Both the position numbers and the translations under genes were made by a program. The notes beneath the pieces were generated by a model. It was not told where the DNA came from, did not search any database, and saw only the letters and a list, made by a program, of their open reading frames with translations. Positions 12,956 through 24,735 of a stretch of DNA of 64,000 bases are shown one piece after another (the first letter of the stretch is position 1; each line of letters starts with the position of its first letter). The stretch spans positions 4,588,001 to 4,652,000 of the forward strand of contig JAULSN010000001.1 in assembly GCA_033439765.1 (NCBI GenBank), read 5' to 3'. The stretch is from Lasiosphaeria ovina. Its lineage: Eukaryota; Ascomycota; Sordariomycetes; Sordariales; Lasiosphaeriaceae.

Positions 12956-14595
12956 GCTTGGTGCCAAACTTTGAGCGGTCATGGTTTCAGAAACGTCGAG
13001 CCGCGGTCATTGTGCAGTTCTGCACACAGCGAGCACAGGGCCGTGGTGATAGCGGGAGAGATGGACCAAATCCGACCTTCCTAGCTGCTGAAGATGATCC
13101 TGTCAGAGTATGGAAGGTACAAGAGGAGTTTTCGGGCGACATTTCAGTCTGCCGCGGGACGGAGCTTGCAGCGCCTACGACTTCCTCCACCATTCAACGA
13201 GTGCACTTAACCTCGCATTCAACGTCGGAGGCTGCCAGCTGTGTGGACCTTCACCGCGAAGACAAAAGTGCGCGACGAGGCTTGTCTTTTTTTGCAACAG
13301 CAGTTTTTGGACGCAAGGCTGCCACTAAACCGACATTTTCAAGACCAGGTGGCTGAAATATCCCGACAATGAAGTTGATCGGGACTCACGGCTACTGTTT
13401 TTGGGTGTGCGTCCGCAGAGGAAGAGGATGACGGTGGGAAAACTTTGAGACAGAGATTGGTAAGGTATCTGGTGAAGTACTTGGGAGGAGGGGAGGGGAC
13501 GAGGTCGGGAAGTGAGGGGGGGAGGAGAACACTAAAAGCCAAACCGCACTGCTGAGCGATGCTCTCTTTTGGCTGGGCGAAGCACGAGGTTCGGTTACCT
13601 CAACGAATATTTAATACTCTCAGCGTCTGTTATTTTCTTCATATTCTCTGGCTATGGTGGTTGCATTGGCGGCGGGGATGTAATTATACTTATCAGAGAT
13701 TGTTTGACTAGCTAATGACTTGACGACAGAAAAAAAATATCAAAGCCAGATGAAACCACCCCAAAGATTCAATGCGATGTCCTTCGTTTCTGTCCCAACA
13801 AGTAATCTACAGAAGAAAGAATATCAAAGACAGATTAAACAACCTGGGAAGTCTTCTGAAGTTCATAATCCTACTCGGATATCTTCATACTCGATCGCCA
13901 TACGGTACCTACCCAAATCTCCCACGCATTTAATCTACGTATCTTTAAAGGCCGGGACCGTTTCGTATAGTAGAGCCATCATGGAAGACGCCAAGTAAAT
14001 GAAACTCAGCATATGTTCCAGACTGGCTGGAAGTTGGTGTCTCAAAAGCTCGAGGAAGCTATGAATACCATGCCTCCATATCCGGGCGGGCATGGCGTTT
14101 CTATGTACTTCGTACTATGGATGTACTACTGCGAACCACTTTTGTTAGTGTACCAAGCTTTTGATTCGTCGACATAAGAACTGTCATGCTACGCACGCTA
14201 AGAGATACCGTATAAAGAGCAGCCTTGTCCGTTCGCCGGAGATCAGTTGGTGTCATGATTTACTGACCATGGCCTCCAGGAAAGACCAGGCTTCCACCAA
14301 ACCATACCATTTCGATTGCTAGATTCCACCAATCTGGCTGACTACCTATGCTGAGAAGCAAGTAGGCCAGTAATTAACCCTGACTGGTTGATCCAAGCAC
14401 CAAGGGCATCATCACGGATTCCGACCAGTCAAGCCGACGGCACCATAAGTCCACCAGCTTCTGACCGGAAGACCCTTAATGACAACCCACCAGGACCACG
14501 AAGTCCACCACATCGCGACCTCTCATCAATCAGGCTGACCACGTTGGTCATCTGTAGGCCTGGCTAGCCAGACTGGTTGAGCTAAAACAATCACC
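12956..14595. other. Intergenic region, partly AT-rich
   Basis: The 3' flank of the Est1-type gene followed by an AT-rich patch around 13560-14240. No convincing gene is seen. The stretch 14270-14595 resembles the composition of the following gag-like ORF (many ACCAxxCC words) and may be its decayed 5' part. Confidence 0.5.
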
Positions 14596-15549
14596 ATGCC
14601 GTCTTCCTGTCTACCTGGTGAAGACCACCAAGGCCGACCGAGCCAGAAAACCACCATCGGCCGTTGGATAGATGAGCGGGATACCAGGACAATTGAGCTC
14701 AACGACCGCAAAGATGAGCTAGATCAACGGCAAAGAAACCTCAATCAGCAAACCAAAACGCTTCAGGACTGGGAAACCCACCTATTGGCTCAGTCAGATG
14801 CCCTCAAACTTCGGCTGGCCCAGTCAAGCCAGTCGTCCACCGTCCGAAAGCCGGTACTTTCCCTCGCTCGGATCCAGACAATTGTGTCAATCCAACCTGT
14901 CGATGGCGATGCCCTTCTGACAGGCCATTTAACAGACCGTTCCGGTTCGACCGACCGGCAAGCTGGCCAACCAGCCGACCGTCGGACCTGTAAGAAATGC
15001 TACACCACACTGCCGTCCCGGAATACCCTGTTCCTGCATATATACTCAAATACATGCCAACCGCCAGACCGCCTGGATAACGGCCCTGCCCCGACGACCA
15101 CCCGGGCCGTTGACAACCGCCCGATCACATCACCACCAGGCCACAAGGACATGGCAACTTCATTGCGCTGTGGGCATATGGGGAGTGGTCCGAGCCGGAC
15201 TGACAAGCCTACCGAAGTCACCTGGCCCTGTCAAGGCCAGTCAGTTACACGGCTTGGTTCAGCAGTTGGTTGCCTTTCTGCCTTGGGCCCGGGGAAAAGC
15301 ACCATGCGACGGGAAGTAAGGCCCACGGGATGGGACGTCACCGTCATGGGATGGCACGTCGTCGCCGTTGGATGGCACTGTGCTCGGCCATTGTCTAATC
15401 GGGGAATAAGAAACAGAGCATGGCATGAATTACGCCACGTGGAATTTTGGGTCTGCGACTTGTTATCACCAGACAAGGATGGGTTCTGTTCACTCGCACG
15501 CTGCGATACCACGGCACCGGTGCTGGGAAGCCCTCGACTAAGAGAGTAA
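14596..15549 (+). CDS. Retroelement gag-like ORF with CCHC finger
   Basis: A single open frame of 317 codons starting at ATG 14596. Residues about 30-75 are rich in Glu, Gln, Asp and Leu and look like a coiled coil. Residues about 130-155 contain CKKCYTTLPSRNTLFLHIYS followed by a Cys, a C-x2-C-x12-H-x5-C zinc-knuckle-like pattern. Similar single fingers after a coiled coil occur in the gag-like part of fungal LTR retrotransposon polyproteins, which is the basis of the call. The C-terminal third contains short repeated GW-type words and no protease, reverse transcriptase or integrase. No pol remnant or LTR pair is visible nearby. It may be a retroelement relic, a domesticated gag or an unrelated hypothetical gene. 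Confidence that it is translated is moderate; confidence in the gag origin is lower. Confidence 0.45.
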   Translation: MPSSCLPGEDHQGRPSQKTTIGRWIDERDTRTIELNDRKDELDQRQRNLNQQTKTLQDWETHLLAQSDALKLRLAQSSQSSTVRKPVLSLARIQTIVSIQPVDGDALLTGHLTDRSGSTDRQAGQPADRRTCKKCYTTLPSRNTLFLHIYSNTCQPPDRLDNGPAPTTTRAVDNRPITSPPGHKDMATSLRCGHMGSGPSRTDKPTEVTWPCQGQSVTRLGSAVGCLSALGPGKSTMRREVRPTGWDVTVMGWHVVAVGWHCARPLSNRGIRNRAWHELRHVEFWVCDLLSPDKDGFCSLARCDTTAPVLGSPRLRE

Positions 15550-15586
15550 AAGAATAATTCCTTTGCTCGGACCGCTTTCCATGCTT

Positions 15587-15598
15587 GGGGGGGGGGGG
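15587..15598. repeat. Poly-G run, 12 bases
   Basis: Uninterrupted run of 12 Gs shortly downstream of the gag-like ORF. Confidence 0.9.
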
Positions 15599-17703
15599 AC
15601 CTAAAAAGAAAAGAAGGATACATATGCATGCTCAGCCCGAATGAAACTCTGGAGATTGGAGGCGACAACACGAGACCAGCCGTCTCACTGATTGACGTAC
15701 GCGGTGAAGGCTTCTCTCATTGTAATTTCGACTTTTTTGAAAATCCAACACCCCCACGGCACATTGAAACCGTCAGCCGAGTGCGGGAATATCCCGGCCG
15801 CCTTGTCTTGATTGGGCTAGAACTCCAGTTAGAAATCGCTCAAACGGGCGGGAAAGAATGAGCTGGGCTGGCCAGTGCTCTTCGTCGCGCCCGCTGGGCA
15901 GCGATGGAAATGAGAACTGTGATGTGTCGTTGAAATGACAAAAGTGAGATAAGAAGGTTTTGTCGCGACACCCAACAGACTGCCAGAAGGCGCGACGGGA
16001 TGAAACAAGGCAGAATTCCACACAATGAGCTGATGAGTCCCAGGCCGTGCGGAAAACGTTTGGTGAGGGAAAATTCTCGAGTCTCTTGACAAGATCGCGA
16101 CTTCCTTCCCTCCTTGCCCCACACCGCGGTGAATGCCATCTACATCTTCCAGGTCGGGAAGGAGCCGCCGTGAGATGCTTCTTCGCATCGTCCCGAATGG
16201 CAGGCACCGCCCCGACCACCCTTGTCTCGTCCCCGGACTGGCCGCCGCACCTACCCTGGCCGCAGTTGCGCAACGTAATGCGCCGGGTGAGCTTCCCATG
16301 TCAGCTTCCCAGAGCCGTGACCGACCCGGGCAGGGCGACAAATCAGAGCGACCGCACTGAAAAGATCGGCCGAAAAACGTTCAGCCCCCCATCATGACAC
16401 CTTCCATCTCGTCAAAGCTTTTCACCCTCACCCTCACTCACCGGGCTTTCATTCCCCCCACTCCCACAGCCCAGCAGGCTTAAGGCTGCTGCGCCGGAGC
16501 CTCTACTCGGAGTCTTTTTTTTCCCTTCAGGGGGGTTGGGGGGGCGTAAGCCGCGCCGCGCTGCCGAGCGCAGGTACCGACCACAGTATGCCTAGGCTAG
16601 GCTAGCTATCGAGAATTAAAGTTTTGTCAGCGACGACAGGCAACCTACCTCCTTAGCCCCCGCGCCACACCGCCGCCTGAAATCGAGATTTGGGGCCCGG
16701 GCGCGTGCGCCTCGTCCTCTTTTTTTCTGGCCGCCGCAGTGCCGGATCTGATGGATCTGATGCAAAGCAAAGGAACGAGAACAGCCCGGCGGGCCCTTGA
16801 AATTTAAAACGTGCTGCGCCTGGCCGCCTTCTGTGGCGTCGCGCCTGGGGGGCCTGGAGGAGGACGGCGGGCTGCGGCGTAGTTCCCCCCGCCGCCCCCT
16901 CCCTCTTCCAGGATTTTTTTTCGTTCATGACCTTCCTTTCCCCCTTGCTGCCTTTTTCGATCTCATATTGTTTTCAGTGGGATGAAGCGATGGATTCGAG
17001 TCACGAACCTCGAACTCGGTGCAACACGTCCTTTTTATGTACGGTGTGTGTCTGTCGTACTAGCGTCGTTTCGTTTCGACCTAAGGAGGTTGCCTCCCTC
17101 CTGTTTCGAACCTCCTCTTGGGTGGCACATGCTTACTCCGTTGGTTTGACATGTTCCTACGAACCATGATGACACATTGACTGGGGTACATACCGGGCAC
17201 TTATTTACATAGTGCATACCTAGGTAAGTGATCTGAGAGACTGGCTTATCTTGCTCTCTCTCAGCTTTGGGATACTCGTATATCTTCTCGCATTGAAATC
17301 CCCATTCAGTTTCATTATGGTTTTATTGCAGGCTAAGCTGCATACTCCGTAGCTTCTGGACTAATTAGCTACACAGCTACGGTGCGGGGCGCTACGGAAT
17401 ATCCCTGGATCAAATAGTGTGCCTGCACTTGCCAACCTAACTGGGACCCTGGTTCGGGCCCGCTCCGTGCCGGGAGCGGTTAGGCTAGAAAGGCAGCTCG
17501 GCCCACTTGCATGATACTGCGTTAAGAGCAAACTTCCCCAACCCCGCTGCTGCCTTTCGAAGACTGGCTCTCAGAAACATACACAGTAAACGCTTCGAGA
17601 AGGAAAAGGCGAGGTCATCTCCGGCAGTCAGACGCCGGCCATGAACCATGGGCCACAATAGGCTTTTTCCTTCGAGCTGCCGAGGCAACCGAGGCAGCAG
17701 TGC

Positions 17704-17715
17704 GGGGGGGGGGGG
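17704..17715. repeat. Poly-G run, 12 bases
   Basis: Uninterrupted run of 12 Gs in intergenic DNA. Confidence 0.9.
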
Positions 17716-19404
17716 CTCGTGACAGCCTCGTCTCATCACTCATCTTGGATCTTGATATGACACCGGGTCCATCCTCAGCCTGGTTCCATCCCATCGACCC
17801 ACAAATGAATTATCGAGAAAAGGCAACCGCAGATGCAATCCGTCCTGTATGTACCTTATTGTATCTTTGAAGGTTCCAGCCCCCAAACTCGCAGTGCTTA
17901 ATTAGGGTGTACTAGCTGTCTGTCCAGTCGCGCACTGTGCTTCCTGCCTGCCTCCGGCAGGCTTGTGCACATTACTCGGAACTTCGGATCACGGTGGATA
18001 TATAAGGTAACAACTTACCGCAAGGCAAGAGGAGCAAGAAAGACACAAGGCAATGATGGTAAAGAACGAGTCAGCCCTAAACCAGGGTCGTCACCCCGTC
18101 TTCACAGTGAGACGGATGTGCCGTATTACCAAGGTGCACAGGGCTACTCGCGCGCATCTTTGTGCTCTTTGGACCGCGCAGAGTAACGACCATGTTCGGT
18201 GAAGGGCGAGGTACAACGTGACACACCGTAACTTACGTCATATAGACCATGTCGTGCGCGCGCAAACCAGTGGGCAAGAGCGCACCTGCACAGGATGACA
18301 TGCAATTCGATTCGAGGTGGGTAGGGTGGGGCGCGGCTGCCTGCTTGAGGCCATTCGCCTCTCGGTAGCCAATCAGATCAGAGAGTTTTCCAGTATTTCT
18401 GCCTGGGGAATCGCATAATCCCTGTCTGCCATGCATTCGGCTCGGCCATTGCTCCCGCACCGTTCGTTCGTTCGGCCAGGCTAAAGCTCCTCAGGCGCAA
18501 GAAAGACAGAAGCTGCACTGTAGACTCGATAAAGGGGGAGATGAAACTGGCGTCTATTTAGGGGCTGTTTTCCATCCCACAAACCTACTTTGCACCTCAC
18601 TGGCTACCAAATGAATAAGCGCTTTGCATTTATTTATGGCAAAGGCCCAATCAAGATCCTGCAAGGCAGACGAACAGGCAAATATCTCCAGAGAGTTGGC
18701 CTTCGTCGTGCCGTTCCATCTGCCAAATGCAGGGAGAGGGGGTGGGACCGTGGGACGGACATGAATGGCCCCGCACCACACGACGACGCGCACACATAAA
18801 GCGCACATAATCGCGGGGCACGCACGAGGCTGTATTAACTAACCTACATACTCTATCCATGGATGGCAACAAGCCCCGAAGCCTGATCGCCAACCTCGTC
18901 GCTTTCGACTGGTTCCTGGATCTCCGCTAGGCTCGGTGCGGGCTGCTGCTACCGTCCCATGCAGTTTTTTCAGCGGGAGCCAGCCAGCCGCTTGCCTCTT
19001 GCCTTTTGCCCAGTCTGTACTGAGGCCCTCATGTGCCGCACTTATCAGACCTTGATTGGGCTAACGTGCCGGGAGATGGAAAGGTAGGTGGTGATACTGA
19101 CCTCTGCCCGCCTTGAAGTGTGTGTGCATGCGTGTGCTGCATCTCACTACTAGCGTGCACTGGAGTAAGAGTTCAGATCGTTCGCTCTCTTCAGACGCTT
19201 GTTGTATCCACAGTGCCAATCCACGCACCACACATACCCCATCAAGATGACAACACGCATCGGTCCGGGGTTTATTGTATGCATGCAGCGATTTTGTGTG
19301 AGAATGTGGACTGAAGAGTTCTTTTGCACCGGAAGGGGGCGAGAGAAGTAAAAAAGGCGACCAGAATAACAGGCTTTCCTCGCGCCTCGTACTGCAGTAG
19401 TGTT

Positions 19405-19424
19405 GTGTGGTGTGGTGTGGTGTG
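19405..19424. repeat. GTGTG 5-base tandem repeat
   Basis: About four copies of a GTGTG unit in intergenic DNA. Confidence 0.8.
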
Positions 19425-20202
19425 TAAGGTGCACCCATCATAAGATGTTCCCCAGTTCGTCCCTCCACGAACGAATGGTTCTGAACCCACCGAATCGAGC
19501 CGGACCCCATTCATTTTGCGGCTCCGCCTTTTCACGGCGCCCTGTCCAGGAGGTAGGCCAGAGGCAGGCAAAAAAAAAAAACATGAGGCGCAATCGATGC
19601 ATCCATCGCTCATGGTGACCGACTATCATTATTCCTATTATTCTATAAGAAGAAGCCCGTGTCACGTCACACACACATGCTTTTGACACACCGAGTCTTT
19701 TCACATTCACTCGCTCATTCCACTCACCCACTCACTTTCACCGCCGCAAACTTTTCACTCTTGAAGAAAGGAGTCGCCTCAATGGGCCGATTTCGGTGAC
19801 GGTGGTGGTAGCAGTGGCGGCGCCACAGAAGGCGACGAGAGAAAAATAAGACAAAAAAAAAAACGCACCGCCGATCTGTCAGTCATTCTGGCCATCGGTG
19901 TCCTTTCCTGGCTGAGGGGTGAGAGGGTTTAATCCCTATTTGGCTAAAAACCGTTCGGGCCGGGACCCCCCATGTGCATGCATGACAGGACACAGGAGCA
20001 CGTTTCGGGGACTGCCGAAAATAAAATCTCGCATGATCTTTCGTGCAGGAATAGGAACTCGCACGTTGTGTCTTACGGATTGCTATTAGCAATGTTATTA
20101 ACTCATCGAGATCACGAATAGTAATTGCAATATGTAAACCATTATATTATCCGTACTCATAAGACTTTTTGCTGTGCCGCGGCAAATGCTTCATTGTGCT
20201 CA

Positions 20203-20327
20203 TTTTAAAAGTGTGGTGTGTGCGTGGCGATGGGTATAACCATAGGCAAGCCATTTCACTTTGGTGATAAATAGATCTAGGTCTAACTGTGGAAGTCGCT
20301 CCTTGAGTAGGTAGACCAGATGAAACA
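20203..20327 (+). repeat. Dispersed repeat, copy A
   Basis: About 125 bases that match 63233-63341 with substitutions and short gaps. Shared words are GGGTATAA, TTTCACTTTGG versus CTTCACTTTGG, GATCTAGxTCTAA and TGGAAGTCGCTCC, in the same order and orientation. Both copies are non-coding. The length and the lack of any frame suggest a piece of a small non-autonomous element or a solo remnant, but no terminal repeats or target-site duplications are evident to me. Confidence 0.7.
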
Positions 20328-20811
20328 TTATTACTTCACTAGGTACTCATAGAATTCACTACGTTTGAACTCTGGCTCAATCAATCCGGGGCTTGAATCA
20401 CTTGGACAGAATTAGTTCAGGAACTCCGTCACCAGGGACTCATTCGTCTTCTGTGTTTCTGCTACTTATCCACGCTCGTTGCTAATTAAATACGAGACCG
20501 AGAATACTGGATAGGTTAATTAGATGTTCATCCGGGTTCTTGCCCCCGATGCGTGCTTATTTACAAGCATGTCTCCGTTCCGTCTCCTGCATCTTACTGA
20601 TAGTCTAATGAATGGTACCCGTAAATCTCAAGGACATGGCAGACTGCACCAGGCAGCCGCTGCCTTTCAAGAAATCTGCGTCAAGCAGTGTGAAAATAAG
20701 TCGGCATCTGCTGCGCCCGGCAGTCGTGGCATCGTTGAAATGCAGGCACCCACCAGCCAGCGGTGGTGTTAATTACTTGTTTCAGATACCCTTTCTGGGC
20801 CGCCTGTCTAA
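20328..20811. other. AT-rich spacer next to the kinase-like pseudogene
   Basis: No gene is seen. The DNA is AT-rich up to about 20530 and then becomes more mixed toward the pseudogene. Confidence 0.4.
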
Positions 20812-21898
20812 TTACCTACGAGCAGGAGCGAGCTCGCCATTCGCAAGCAGACGCTGGCCGCGGGCCGGTGGCAGAGCGCAGGTGGGCATGCGGGCCCAGG
20901 TGATGAATCTCTCGTGGCGACGCATGATATCGGCGCGCGTCTCCGCCATGGGGCGATCGAAATTGCCGCCGCCGACATCGACCCGCGGCGGCTCGGGTAT
21001 GTTCGGCCAGCTCAAGGTGGCGGACACGTCTCCGTCTTTCTCCCAGGGGACCCGGAACACGTCCGACGTCTTGAGCTGCCACACGTAGCGCCCTTTTCCC
21101 AGTGGTTTCCAAGCTTCTGGGCGATGATTTCGAAAACGGCAAAGGCGGCGCACTTTACACCGCTGCGTTCTGGGCAATACCTACCTGAAGACGGCGTGGC
21201 TGTCGTAGCGGCCGCCGCAGCGGTCACATTTGGAGCCGAGCTTGGAGCCGAAGTTGAAGTGGAAGATTTTGGTCTGGTTTGTGGTCGAGTTAATGAACAG
21301 GTTCTTGGGCAGAATGTCGCCGTGGACAAACCCCAAGGTCAGGTTGAGGTAGTCGTTGGTCTAATTGGAATGGAGTCAGTGATGGGCGGGAGGAGATGGA
21401 AAACAAAGGGGGGTCACGCACATCGAGTAGTTGCTGCAAGTGGGCGTGCTTGAAAACGACTTCGCGCGGCGGCTGTGCCACCCGACGTGGACTGTACCCG
21501 GTAGGTTGTAAGGTCTGTCTGCTTCCCCAGCCGCCGGATCTCGGTCTCCTCTTGCTGCTGCCGGCTGGGTGCTGCTGGGTGCTGGGGAGAGGTCCGATAC
21601 GCGGGGGTATAAGGGAATCACGGTCGAGTCTTTTGCTAAAATGTCGGTAGAGCGGGCCTCCACTGTGCCGTCCGCGTCGGCTCTGACCTAGACAACATCC
21701 TTTGCGGTGCTGTCGAACACGTCTGGGAGATGGTCCTCGTACCACTGATCATCATGGGGAGCTGATGTGGACACGGTAACAGTGCGTCGGGTGTCCAAGT
21801 CCAGATAAATACGGTAATGGTGATTTTTGGGGATCGTAGTTATCAAAAATGTAGGCGAAGCGGTCTTCGGCCTCGCAGTTTTCGAAGAAGCTCTCCAT
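20812..21898 (-). pseudogene. Decayed kinase-like gene
   Basis: Read on the minus strand from ATG at 21898, protein fragments appear in successive frames. They include FENCEAEDRFAYIFDNYDPQ, then VSTSAPHDDQWYEDHLPDVF, VFKHAHLQQLLDV, the catalytic-loop-like FVHGDILPKNLFIN, then KIFHFNFGSKLG, KCAAFAVFEIIAQKLGNHWE and finally RADIMRRHERFITWARMPT. HGD..PKN matches the HxDxxxxN loop of kinases and phosphotransferases, and HFNFG sits where DFG is expected, with the Asp missing. I recognise this layout from a kinase-like family expanded in hypocrealean fungi. An intron (GTGCGT...TAG, 21361-21421) is still visible between LLDV and TNDYLNL. Breaks include a frame change near 21800, an in-frame TAG near 21690, another frame change near 21450 and at least two between 21000 and 21180. 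The product is not expected to be functional. The decay is by indels and nonsense, not by strong AT drift. Confidence 0.75.
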
Positions 21899-22607
21899 GG
21901 CTATGTTGGGCACTAATTGCAATAGTAGTGATAGTAGGACCTGGCTTGGCTGGGATATCAAGGTGGTTGGTGAAAACTGGAAAAAAGAGAAGACAAGAAG
22001 GCGCAGTGAAAGCGGTGGTGAGTCACGAGAGGTTTTATAATAATTGTCACTGTAGGTAATTGTTTGCAAACAGAAATTTGGAAGTCGTAATTAGCTGGGC
22101 CCAGCAAAGTTTCAAATTTGATTTCCTACCACCCCGGCACCCAAAGGTGAAGGTGAGCGTGGTAGGAGACATGACTGTGTGGGGGAATCAGGGGAAGCTA
22201 GCGGCGAGAGAGCCAAAAAATACATAAAGTACCTTGTTGTTCAGCATGTTTACCCTTCTTCTTGTCACCGCCGCAATGAACAGCGTCTTCGGCCTTCCAA
22301 AGCGCCAGTCTCAACTTGCTCACCTAGACAACCAACAACTGAACAGTATCATGGGTTCACAGCACAGGACGAAACATGGTCTCCGGCCAGGCCAATAATA
22401 ATCAATCAATGTAATCTAAATCTGTGCCTTGTCGGTTGGTGCCGTGCGTATCATTGTTTCGCAACATCAATCAGCTTGACCACTTCGCCATCTTCCTATT
22501 CTGAATAACTACCTAGCCAGCCCCTTTCGCGCCTTTATTCCTTGTTTGCCACTTAATTGATCATATACCTGAACCTCTCAAGGTCTCTTGTTTACTCTTA
22601 AGAAGCC
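21899..22607. promoter_or_regulatory. Divergent intergenic region between two broken genes
   Basis: About 700 bases between the start of the kinase-like pseudogene (minus) and the ATG of the next gene (plus). If the two genes were once expressed, their promoters lay here, possibly shared. I see no clear TATA box or operator. Confidence 0.35.
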
Positions 22608-23529
22608 ATGTCTAAGCTAATCCCAGTCGAGGCCGCGTTCCAGACCTGGATGTCAAAAAACTTCAGTGCTGTCAAAACCGCTCTGGCCCAGAACCCACCA
22701 AGCATCCCGTACACCATTGTTGGTCAGCCGTCAAATGTTTACAACTGCATGGCCTACGCAGTGAATGTCACCGACCGGCTGGTGTTGGGCCACTCCTGGA
22801 AGGAGCTCGCCCAGAAATGTAAAACGTCTCCTCGTCCCTCTCAATTTTACAGAAATTGGTAATATCGACTCGTTAAAGATGCCAACCTGGGCTACTATGC
22901 TCTCACGTCCGAGCAGCTGTTGGCAGCGCTTCTCCAGAACGGCGACATAGAGGTATATGAGTCCCGAGCCCCATCCCCCTTCTCACACCTCCCACATGAT
23001 TATCCAGTGGCCTCGAGGTTGAGCGGGGATGCCTTGGCTAAAACAAAAGCTTTGCAGGTCTATGCCAAAAAAGGCGGCTCGCCCCTGCACGCCCACAAGG
23101 TGTGGGACATTTACCACAACCAGGCCGGTCCAAAGTAGAATACGACTATGTCATCCAGCACGACCGACACCTCTTTGAGAGCACCAAGACTGTCAACGGA
23201 AAACGCGCCGTTACGGCACCATTGCGACCGTGTACCGCTCCGGCGCTGAGAAGAAGAAAGCATACGACGATCGAGGTAATTAAGTCAAACATCTTCCACT
23301 CCCCCACTGATAAAAAAAGCATATTTTGGCCCTCGCCCTAGAAAAACTAGAGAGCCTCATCACCAGCGCGGGACACCCCGCCAGGCGCAAGGATGCCGTG
23401 TTCATCTGGTCAGATGAGCCGATCCCCGAGAGGAGGGCCCAGAAGACCATGTCGGGCAGGATCAGCAAGAATAGTATGCCCAAGAAGAAGCAGACGAAGC
23501 CGAAGCTGGCTAAGGCTGCCAAAGAGTAG
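22608..23529 (+). pseudogene. Broken multi-intron gene of unknown function
   Basis: The exons that best preserve frame are 22608-22818, 22879-22952, 23058-23275 and 23342-23529. The implied introns begin GTAAAA, GTATAT and GTAATT and all end in AG. Joined protein pieces include VYNCMAYAVNVTDR, ELAQKYANLGYYALTSEQL, QNGDIEVYAKKGGSPLHAHK, YVIQHDRHLFES, YGTIATVYRSG and LESLITSAGHPARR, ending in a Lys-rich tail. Without splicing, stops occur at 22860 and 23136. Even with splicing, two single-base shifts remain in exon 3, near 23135 and near 23205, moving the frame twice. The NC-x-AYA motif with the later HAHKVWD motif recalls a fungal/bacterial domain of unknown function (possibly DUF7689), but this is from memory and weak. 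It is divergent from the kinase-like pseudogene and may have decayed with it. If the two shifts are sequencing errors, it is an intact gene. Confidence 0.6.
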
Positions 23530-23780
23530 GCTACTCCTAGCCACGGTGCTAGGGCTACAGCCGCTTCGACGCGGCCGAAGCCGAAAGACTATAATTACCG
23601 ACACAAAATGAAAAGAAGGAAAAGGCTTATATGCTGGCCATGAACATACATATACAACCGGCACTCTCTGGTAGACAATAGCGTCCGGAAAGGGGGGCCT
23701 GGAATACGTGAGTGCTGATTCTTCTGCTGCTGGTGGCAGATGTATATAACCCAAAGGGAGAGAGAATTGCAGGCTGGTCA

Positions 23781-23795
23781 CCCCCCCCCCCCCCC
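23781..23795. repeat. Poly-C run, 15 bases
   Basis: Uninterrupted run of 15 Cs just downstream of the broken multi-intron gene. Confidence 0.95.
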
Positions 23796-24713
23796 ATCCC
23801 CTACCTACTCTCGCTTTGAATCTCTTCTGGGAGTCTGCTCTGCTGGGCGGAGGACTCTGGCTGGGGGCTGGGCTGGGCTGCTGGCGCGGCTAGTTAGTTA
23901 CATATTAGTCTGATATAGTAGTAGCAACACTCTCCGCTGGACGAAATAGATACCTACCTACATAGATAACTAGTACAGAGGCTGGTAATTATCTCATGCG
24001 ACAACTTACTACTGTTTTACATGGTCATGTCTAATATATTCTTGATTTCCGTGATGGTGCTCTATTTTGATTCATGTGTTTAATGATATCATGCGCCTGC
24101 TACCGAGAAAATACCGCTCCCTCTAAAGTCCAGACTCCATAGCCTGGGGGGAACCGAGTTTCCTTTTTTTTCTTCAAATAATTTCTATAATACATGATCG
24201 GTATATGGCAGCTGTCTCACCTCACCAACGCCCTAAGCTTCTACGTCTTTGGAGTTGTATATTGTATACGAGATAGAATGAATCAACGGAAGTCGTAGTT
24301 AATAATTAAAAGAATGTGAAGGAGAACACCTATAATATTATTTACCGTGCCGATAATGAATTATGATTCGACCGTGACTAGTACATCTATACAGATAGGT
24401 AGTTAGTTACCTAGTTTCAACAAGCACCAATAGCTACCGTAACTAATTACGCGATTCCAAATCTGTGAAACGTTATCATTCTAAAACCAATATAACCGTT
24501 TCACGTAATATTTGACAGAGCCGCCGATTAGCTAATCTTTGCGGGTGAGAGAGACAAGCTGACGATAGATGACAGGCTACGCAAGCTCCGGAGCCAGACG
24601 CAAGCACTTTGCCCTTCGGCGCCAATGCACACGACCAAGTACCGAGGGGCCATCCTGCTGCACCGGCTTCCCGGCTGCTTTGCTTCTGGCGGGAGGGTGA
24701 CGGATAGCTCTGA

Positions 24714-24735
24714 GATGGCCGATGGCCGATGGCCG
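24714..24735. repeat. 7-base tandem repeat GATGGCC
   Basis: Three head-to-tail copies of GATGGCC in intergenic DNA. Confidence 0.85.

Larger units (their letters stand above)
15550..20202. other. Gene-empty intergenic region, about 4.7 kb
   Basis: I see no supported gene. Frames such as 15829-16341 (minus) and 16047-16397 (plus) overlap each other and show no domain. Present are poly-G runs at 15587-15598 and 17704-17715, a GTGTG-type satellite near 19405-19424, and scattered TACCTA words. Confidence 0.5.

Noticed and set aside
16990..17110. TTCGA-containing words resembling a tRNA B box
   Set aside because: No matching A box, acceptor stem or anticodon arm could be folded around them, nor around similar words elsewhere in the window.
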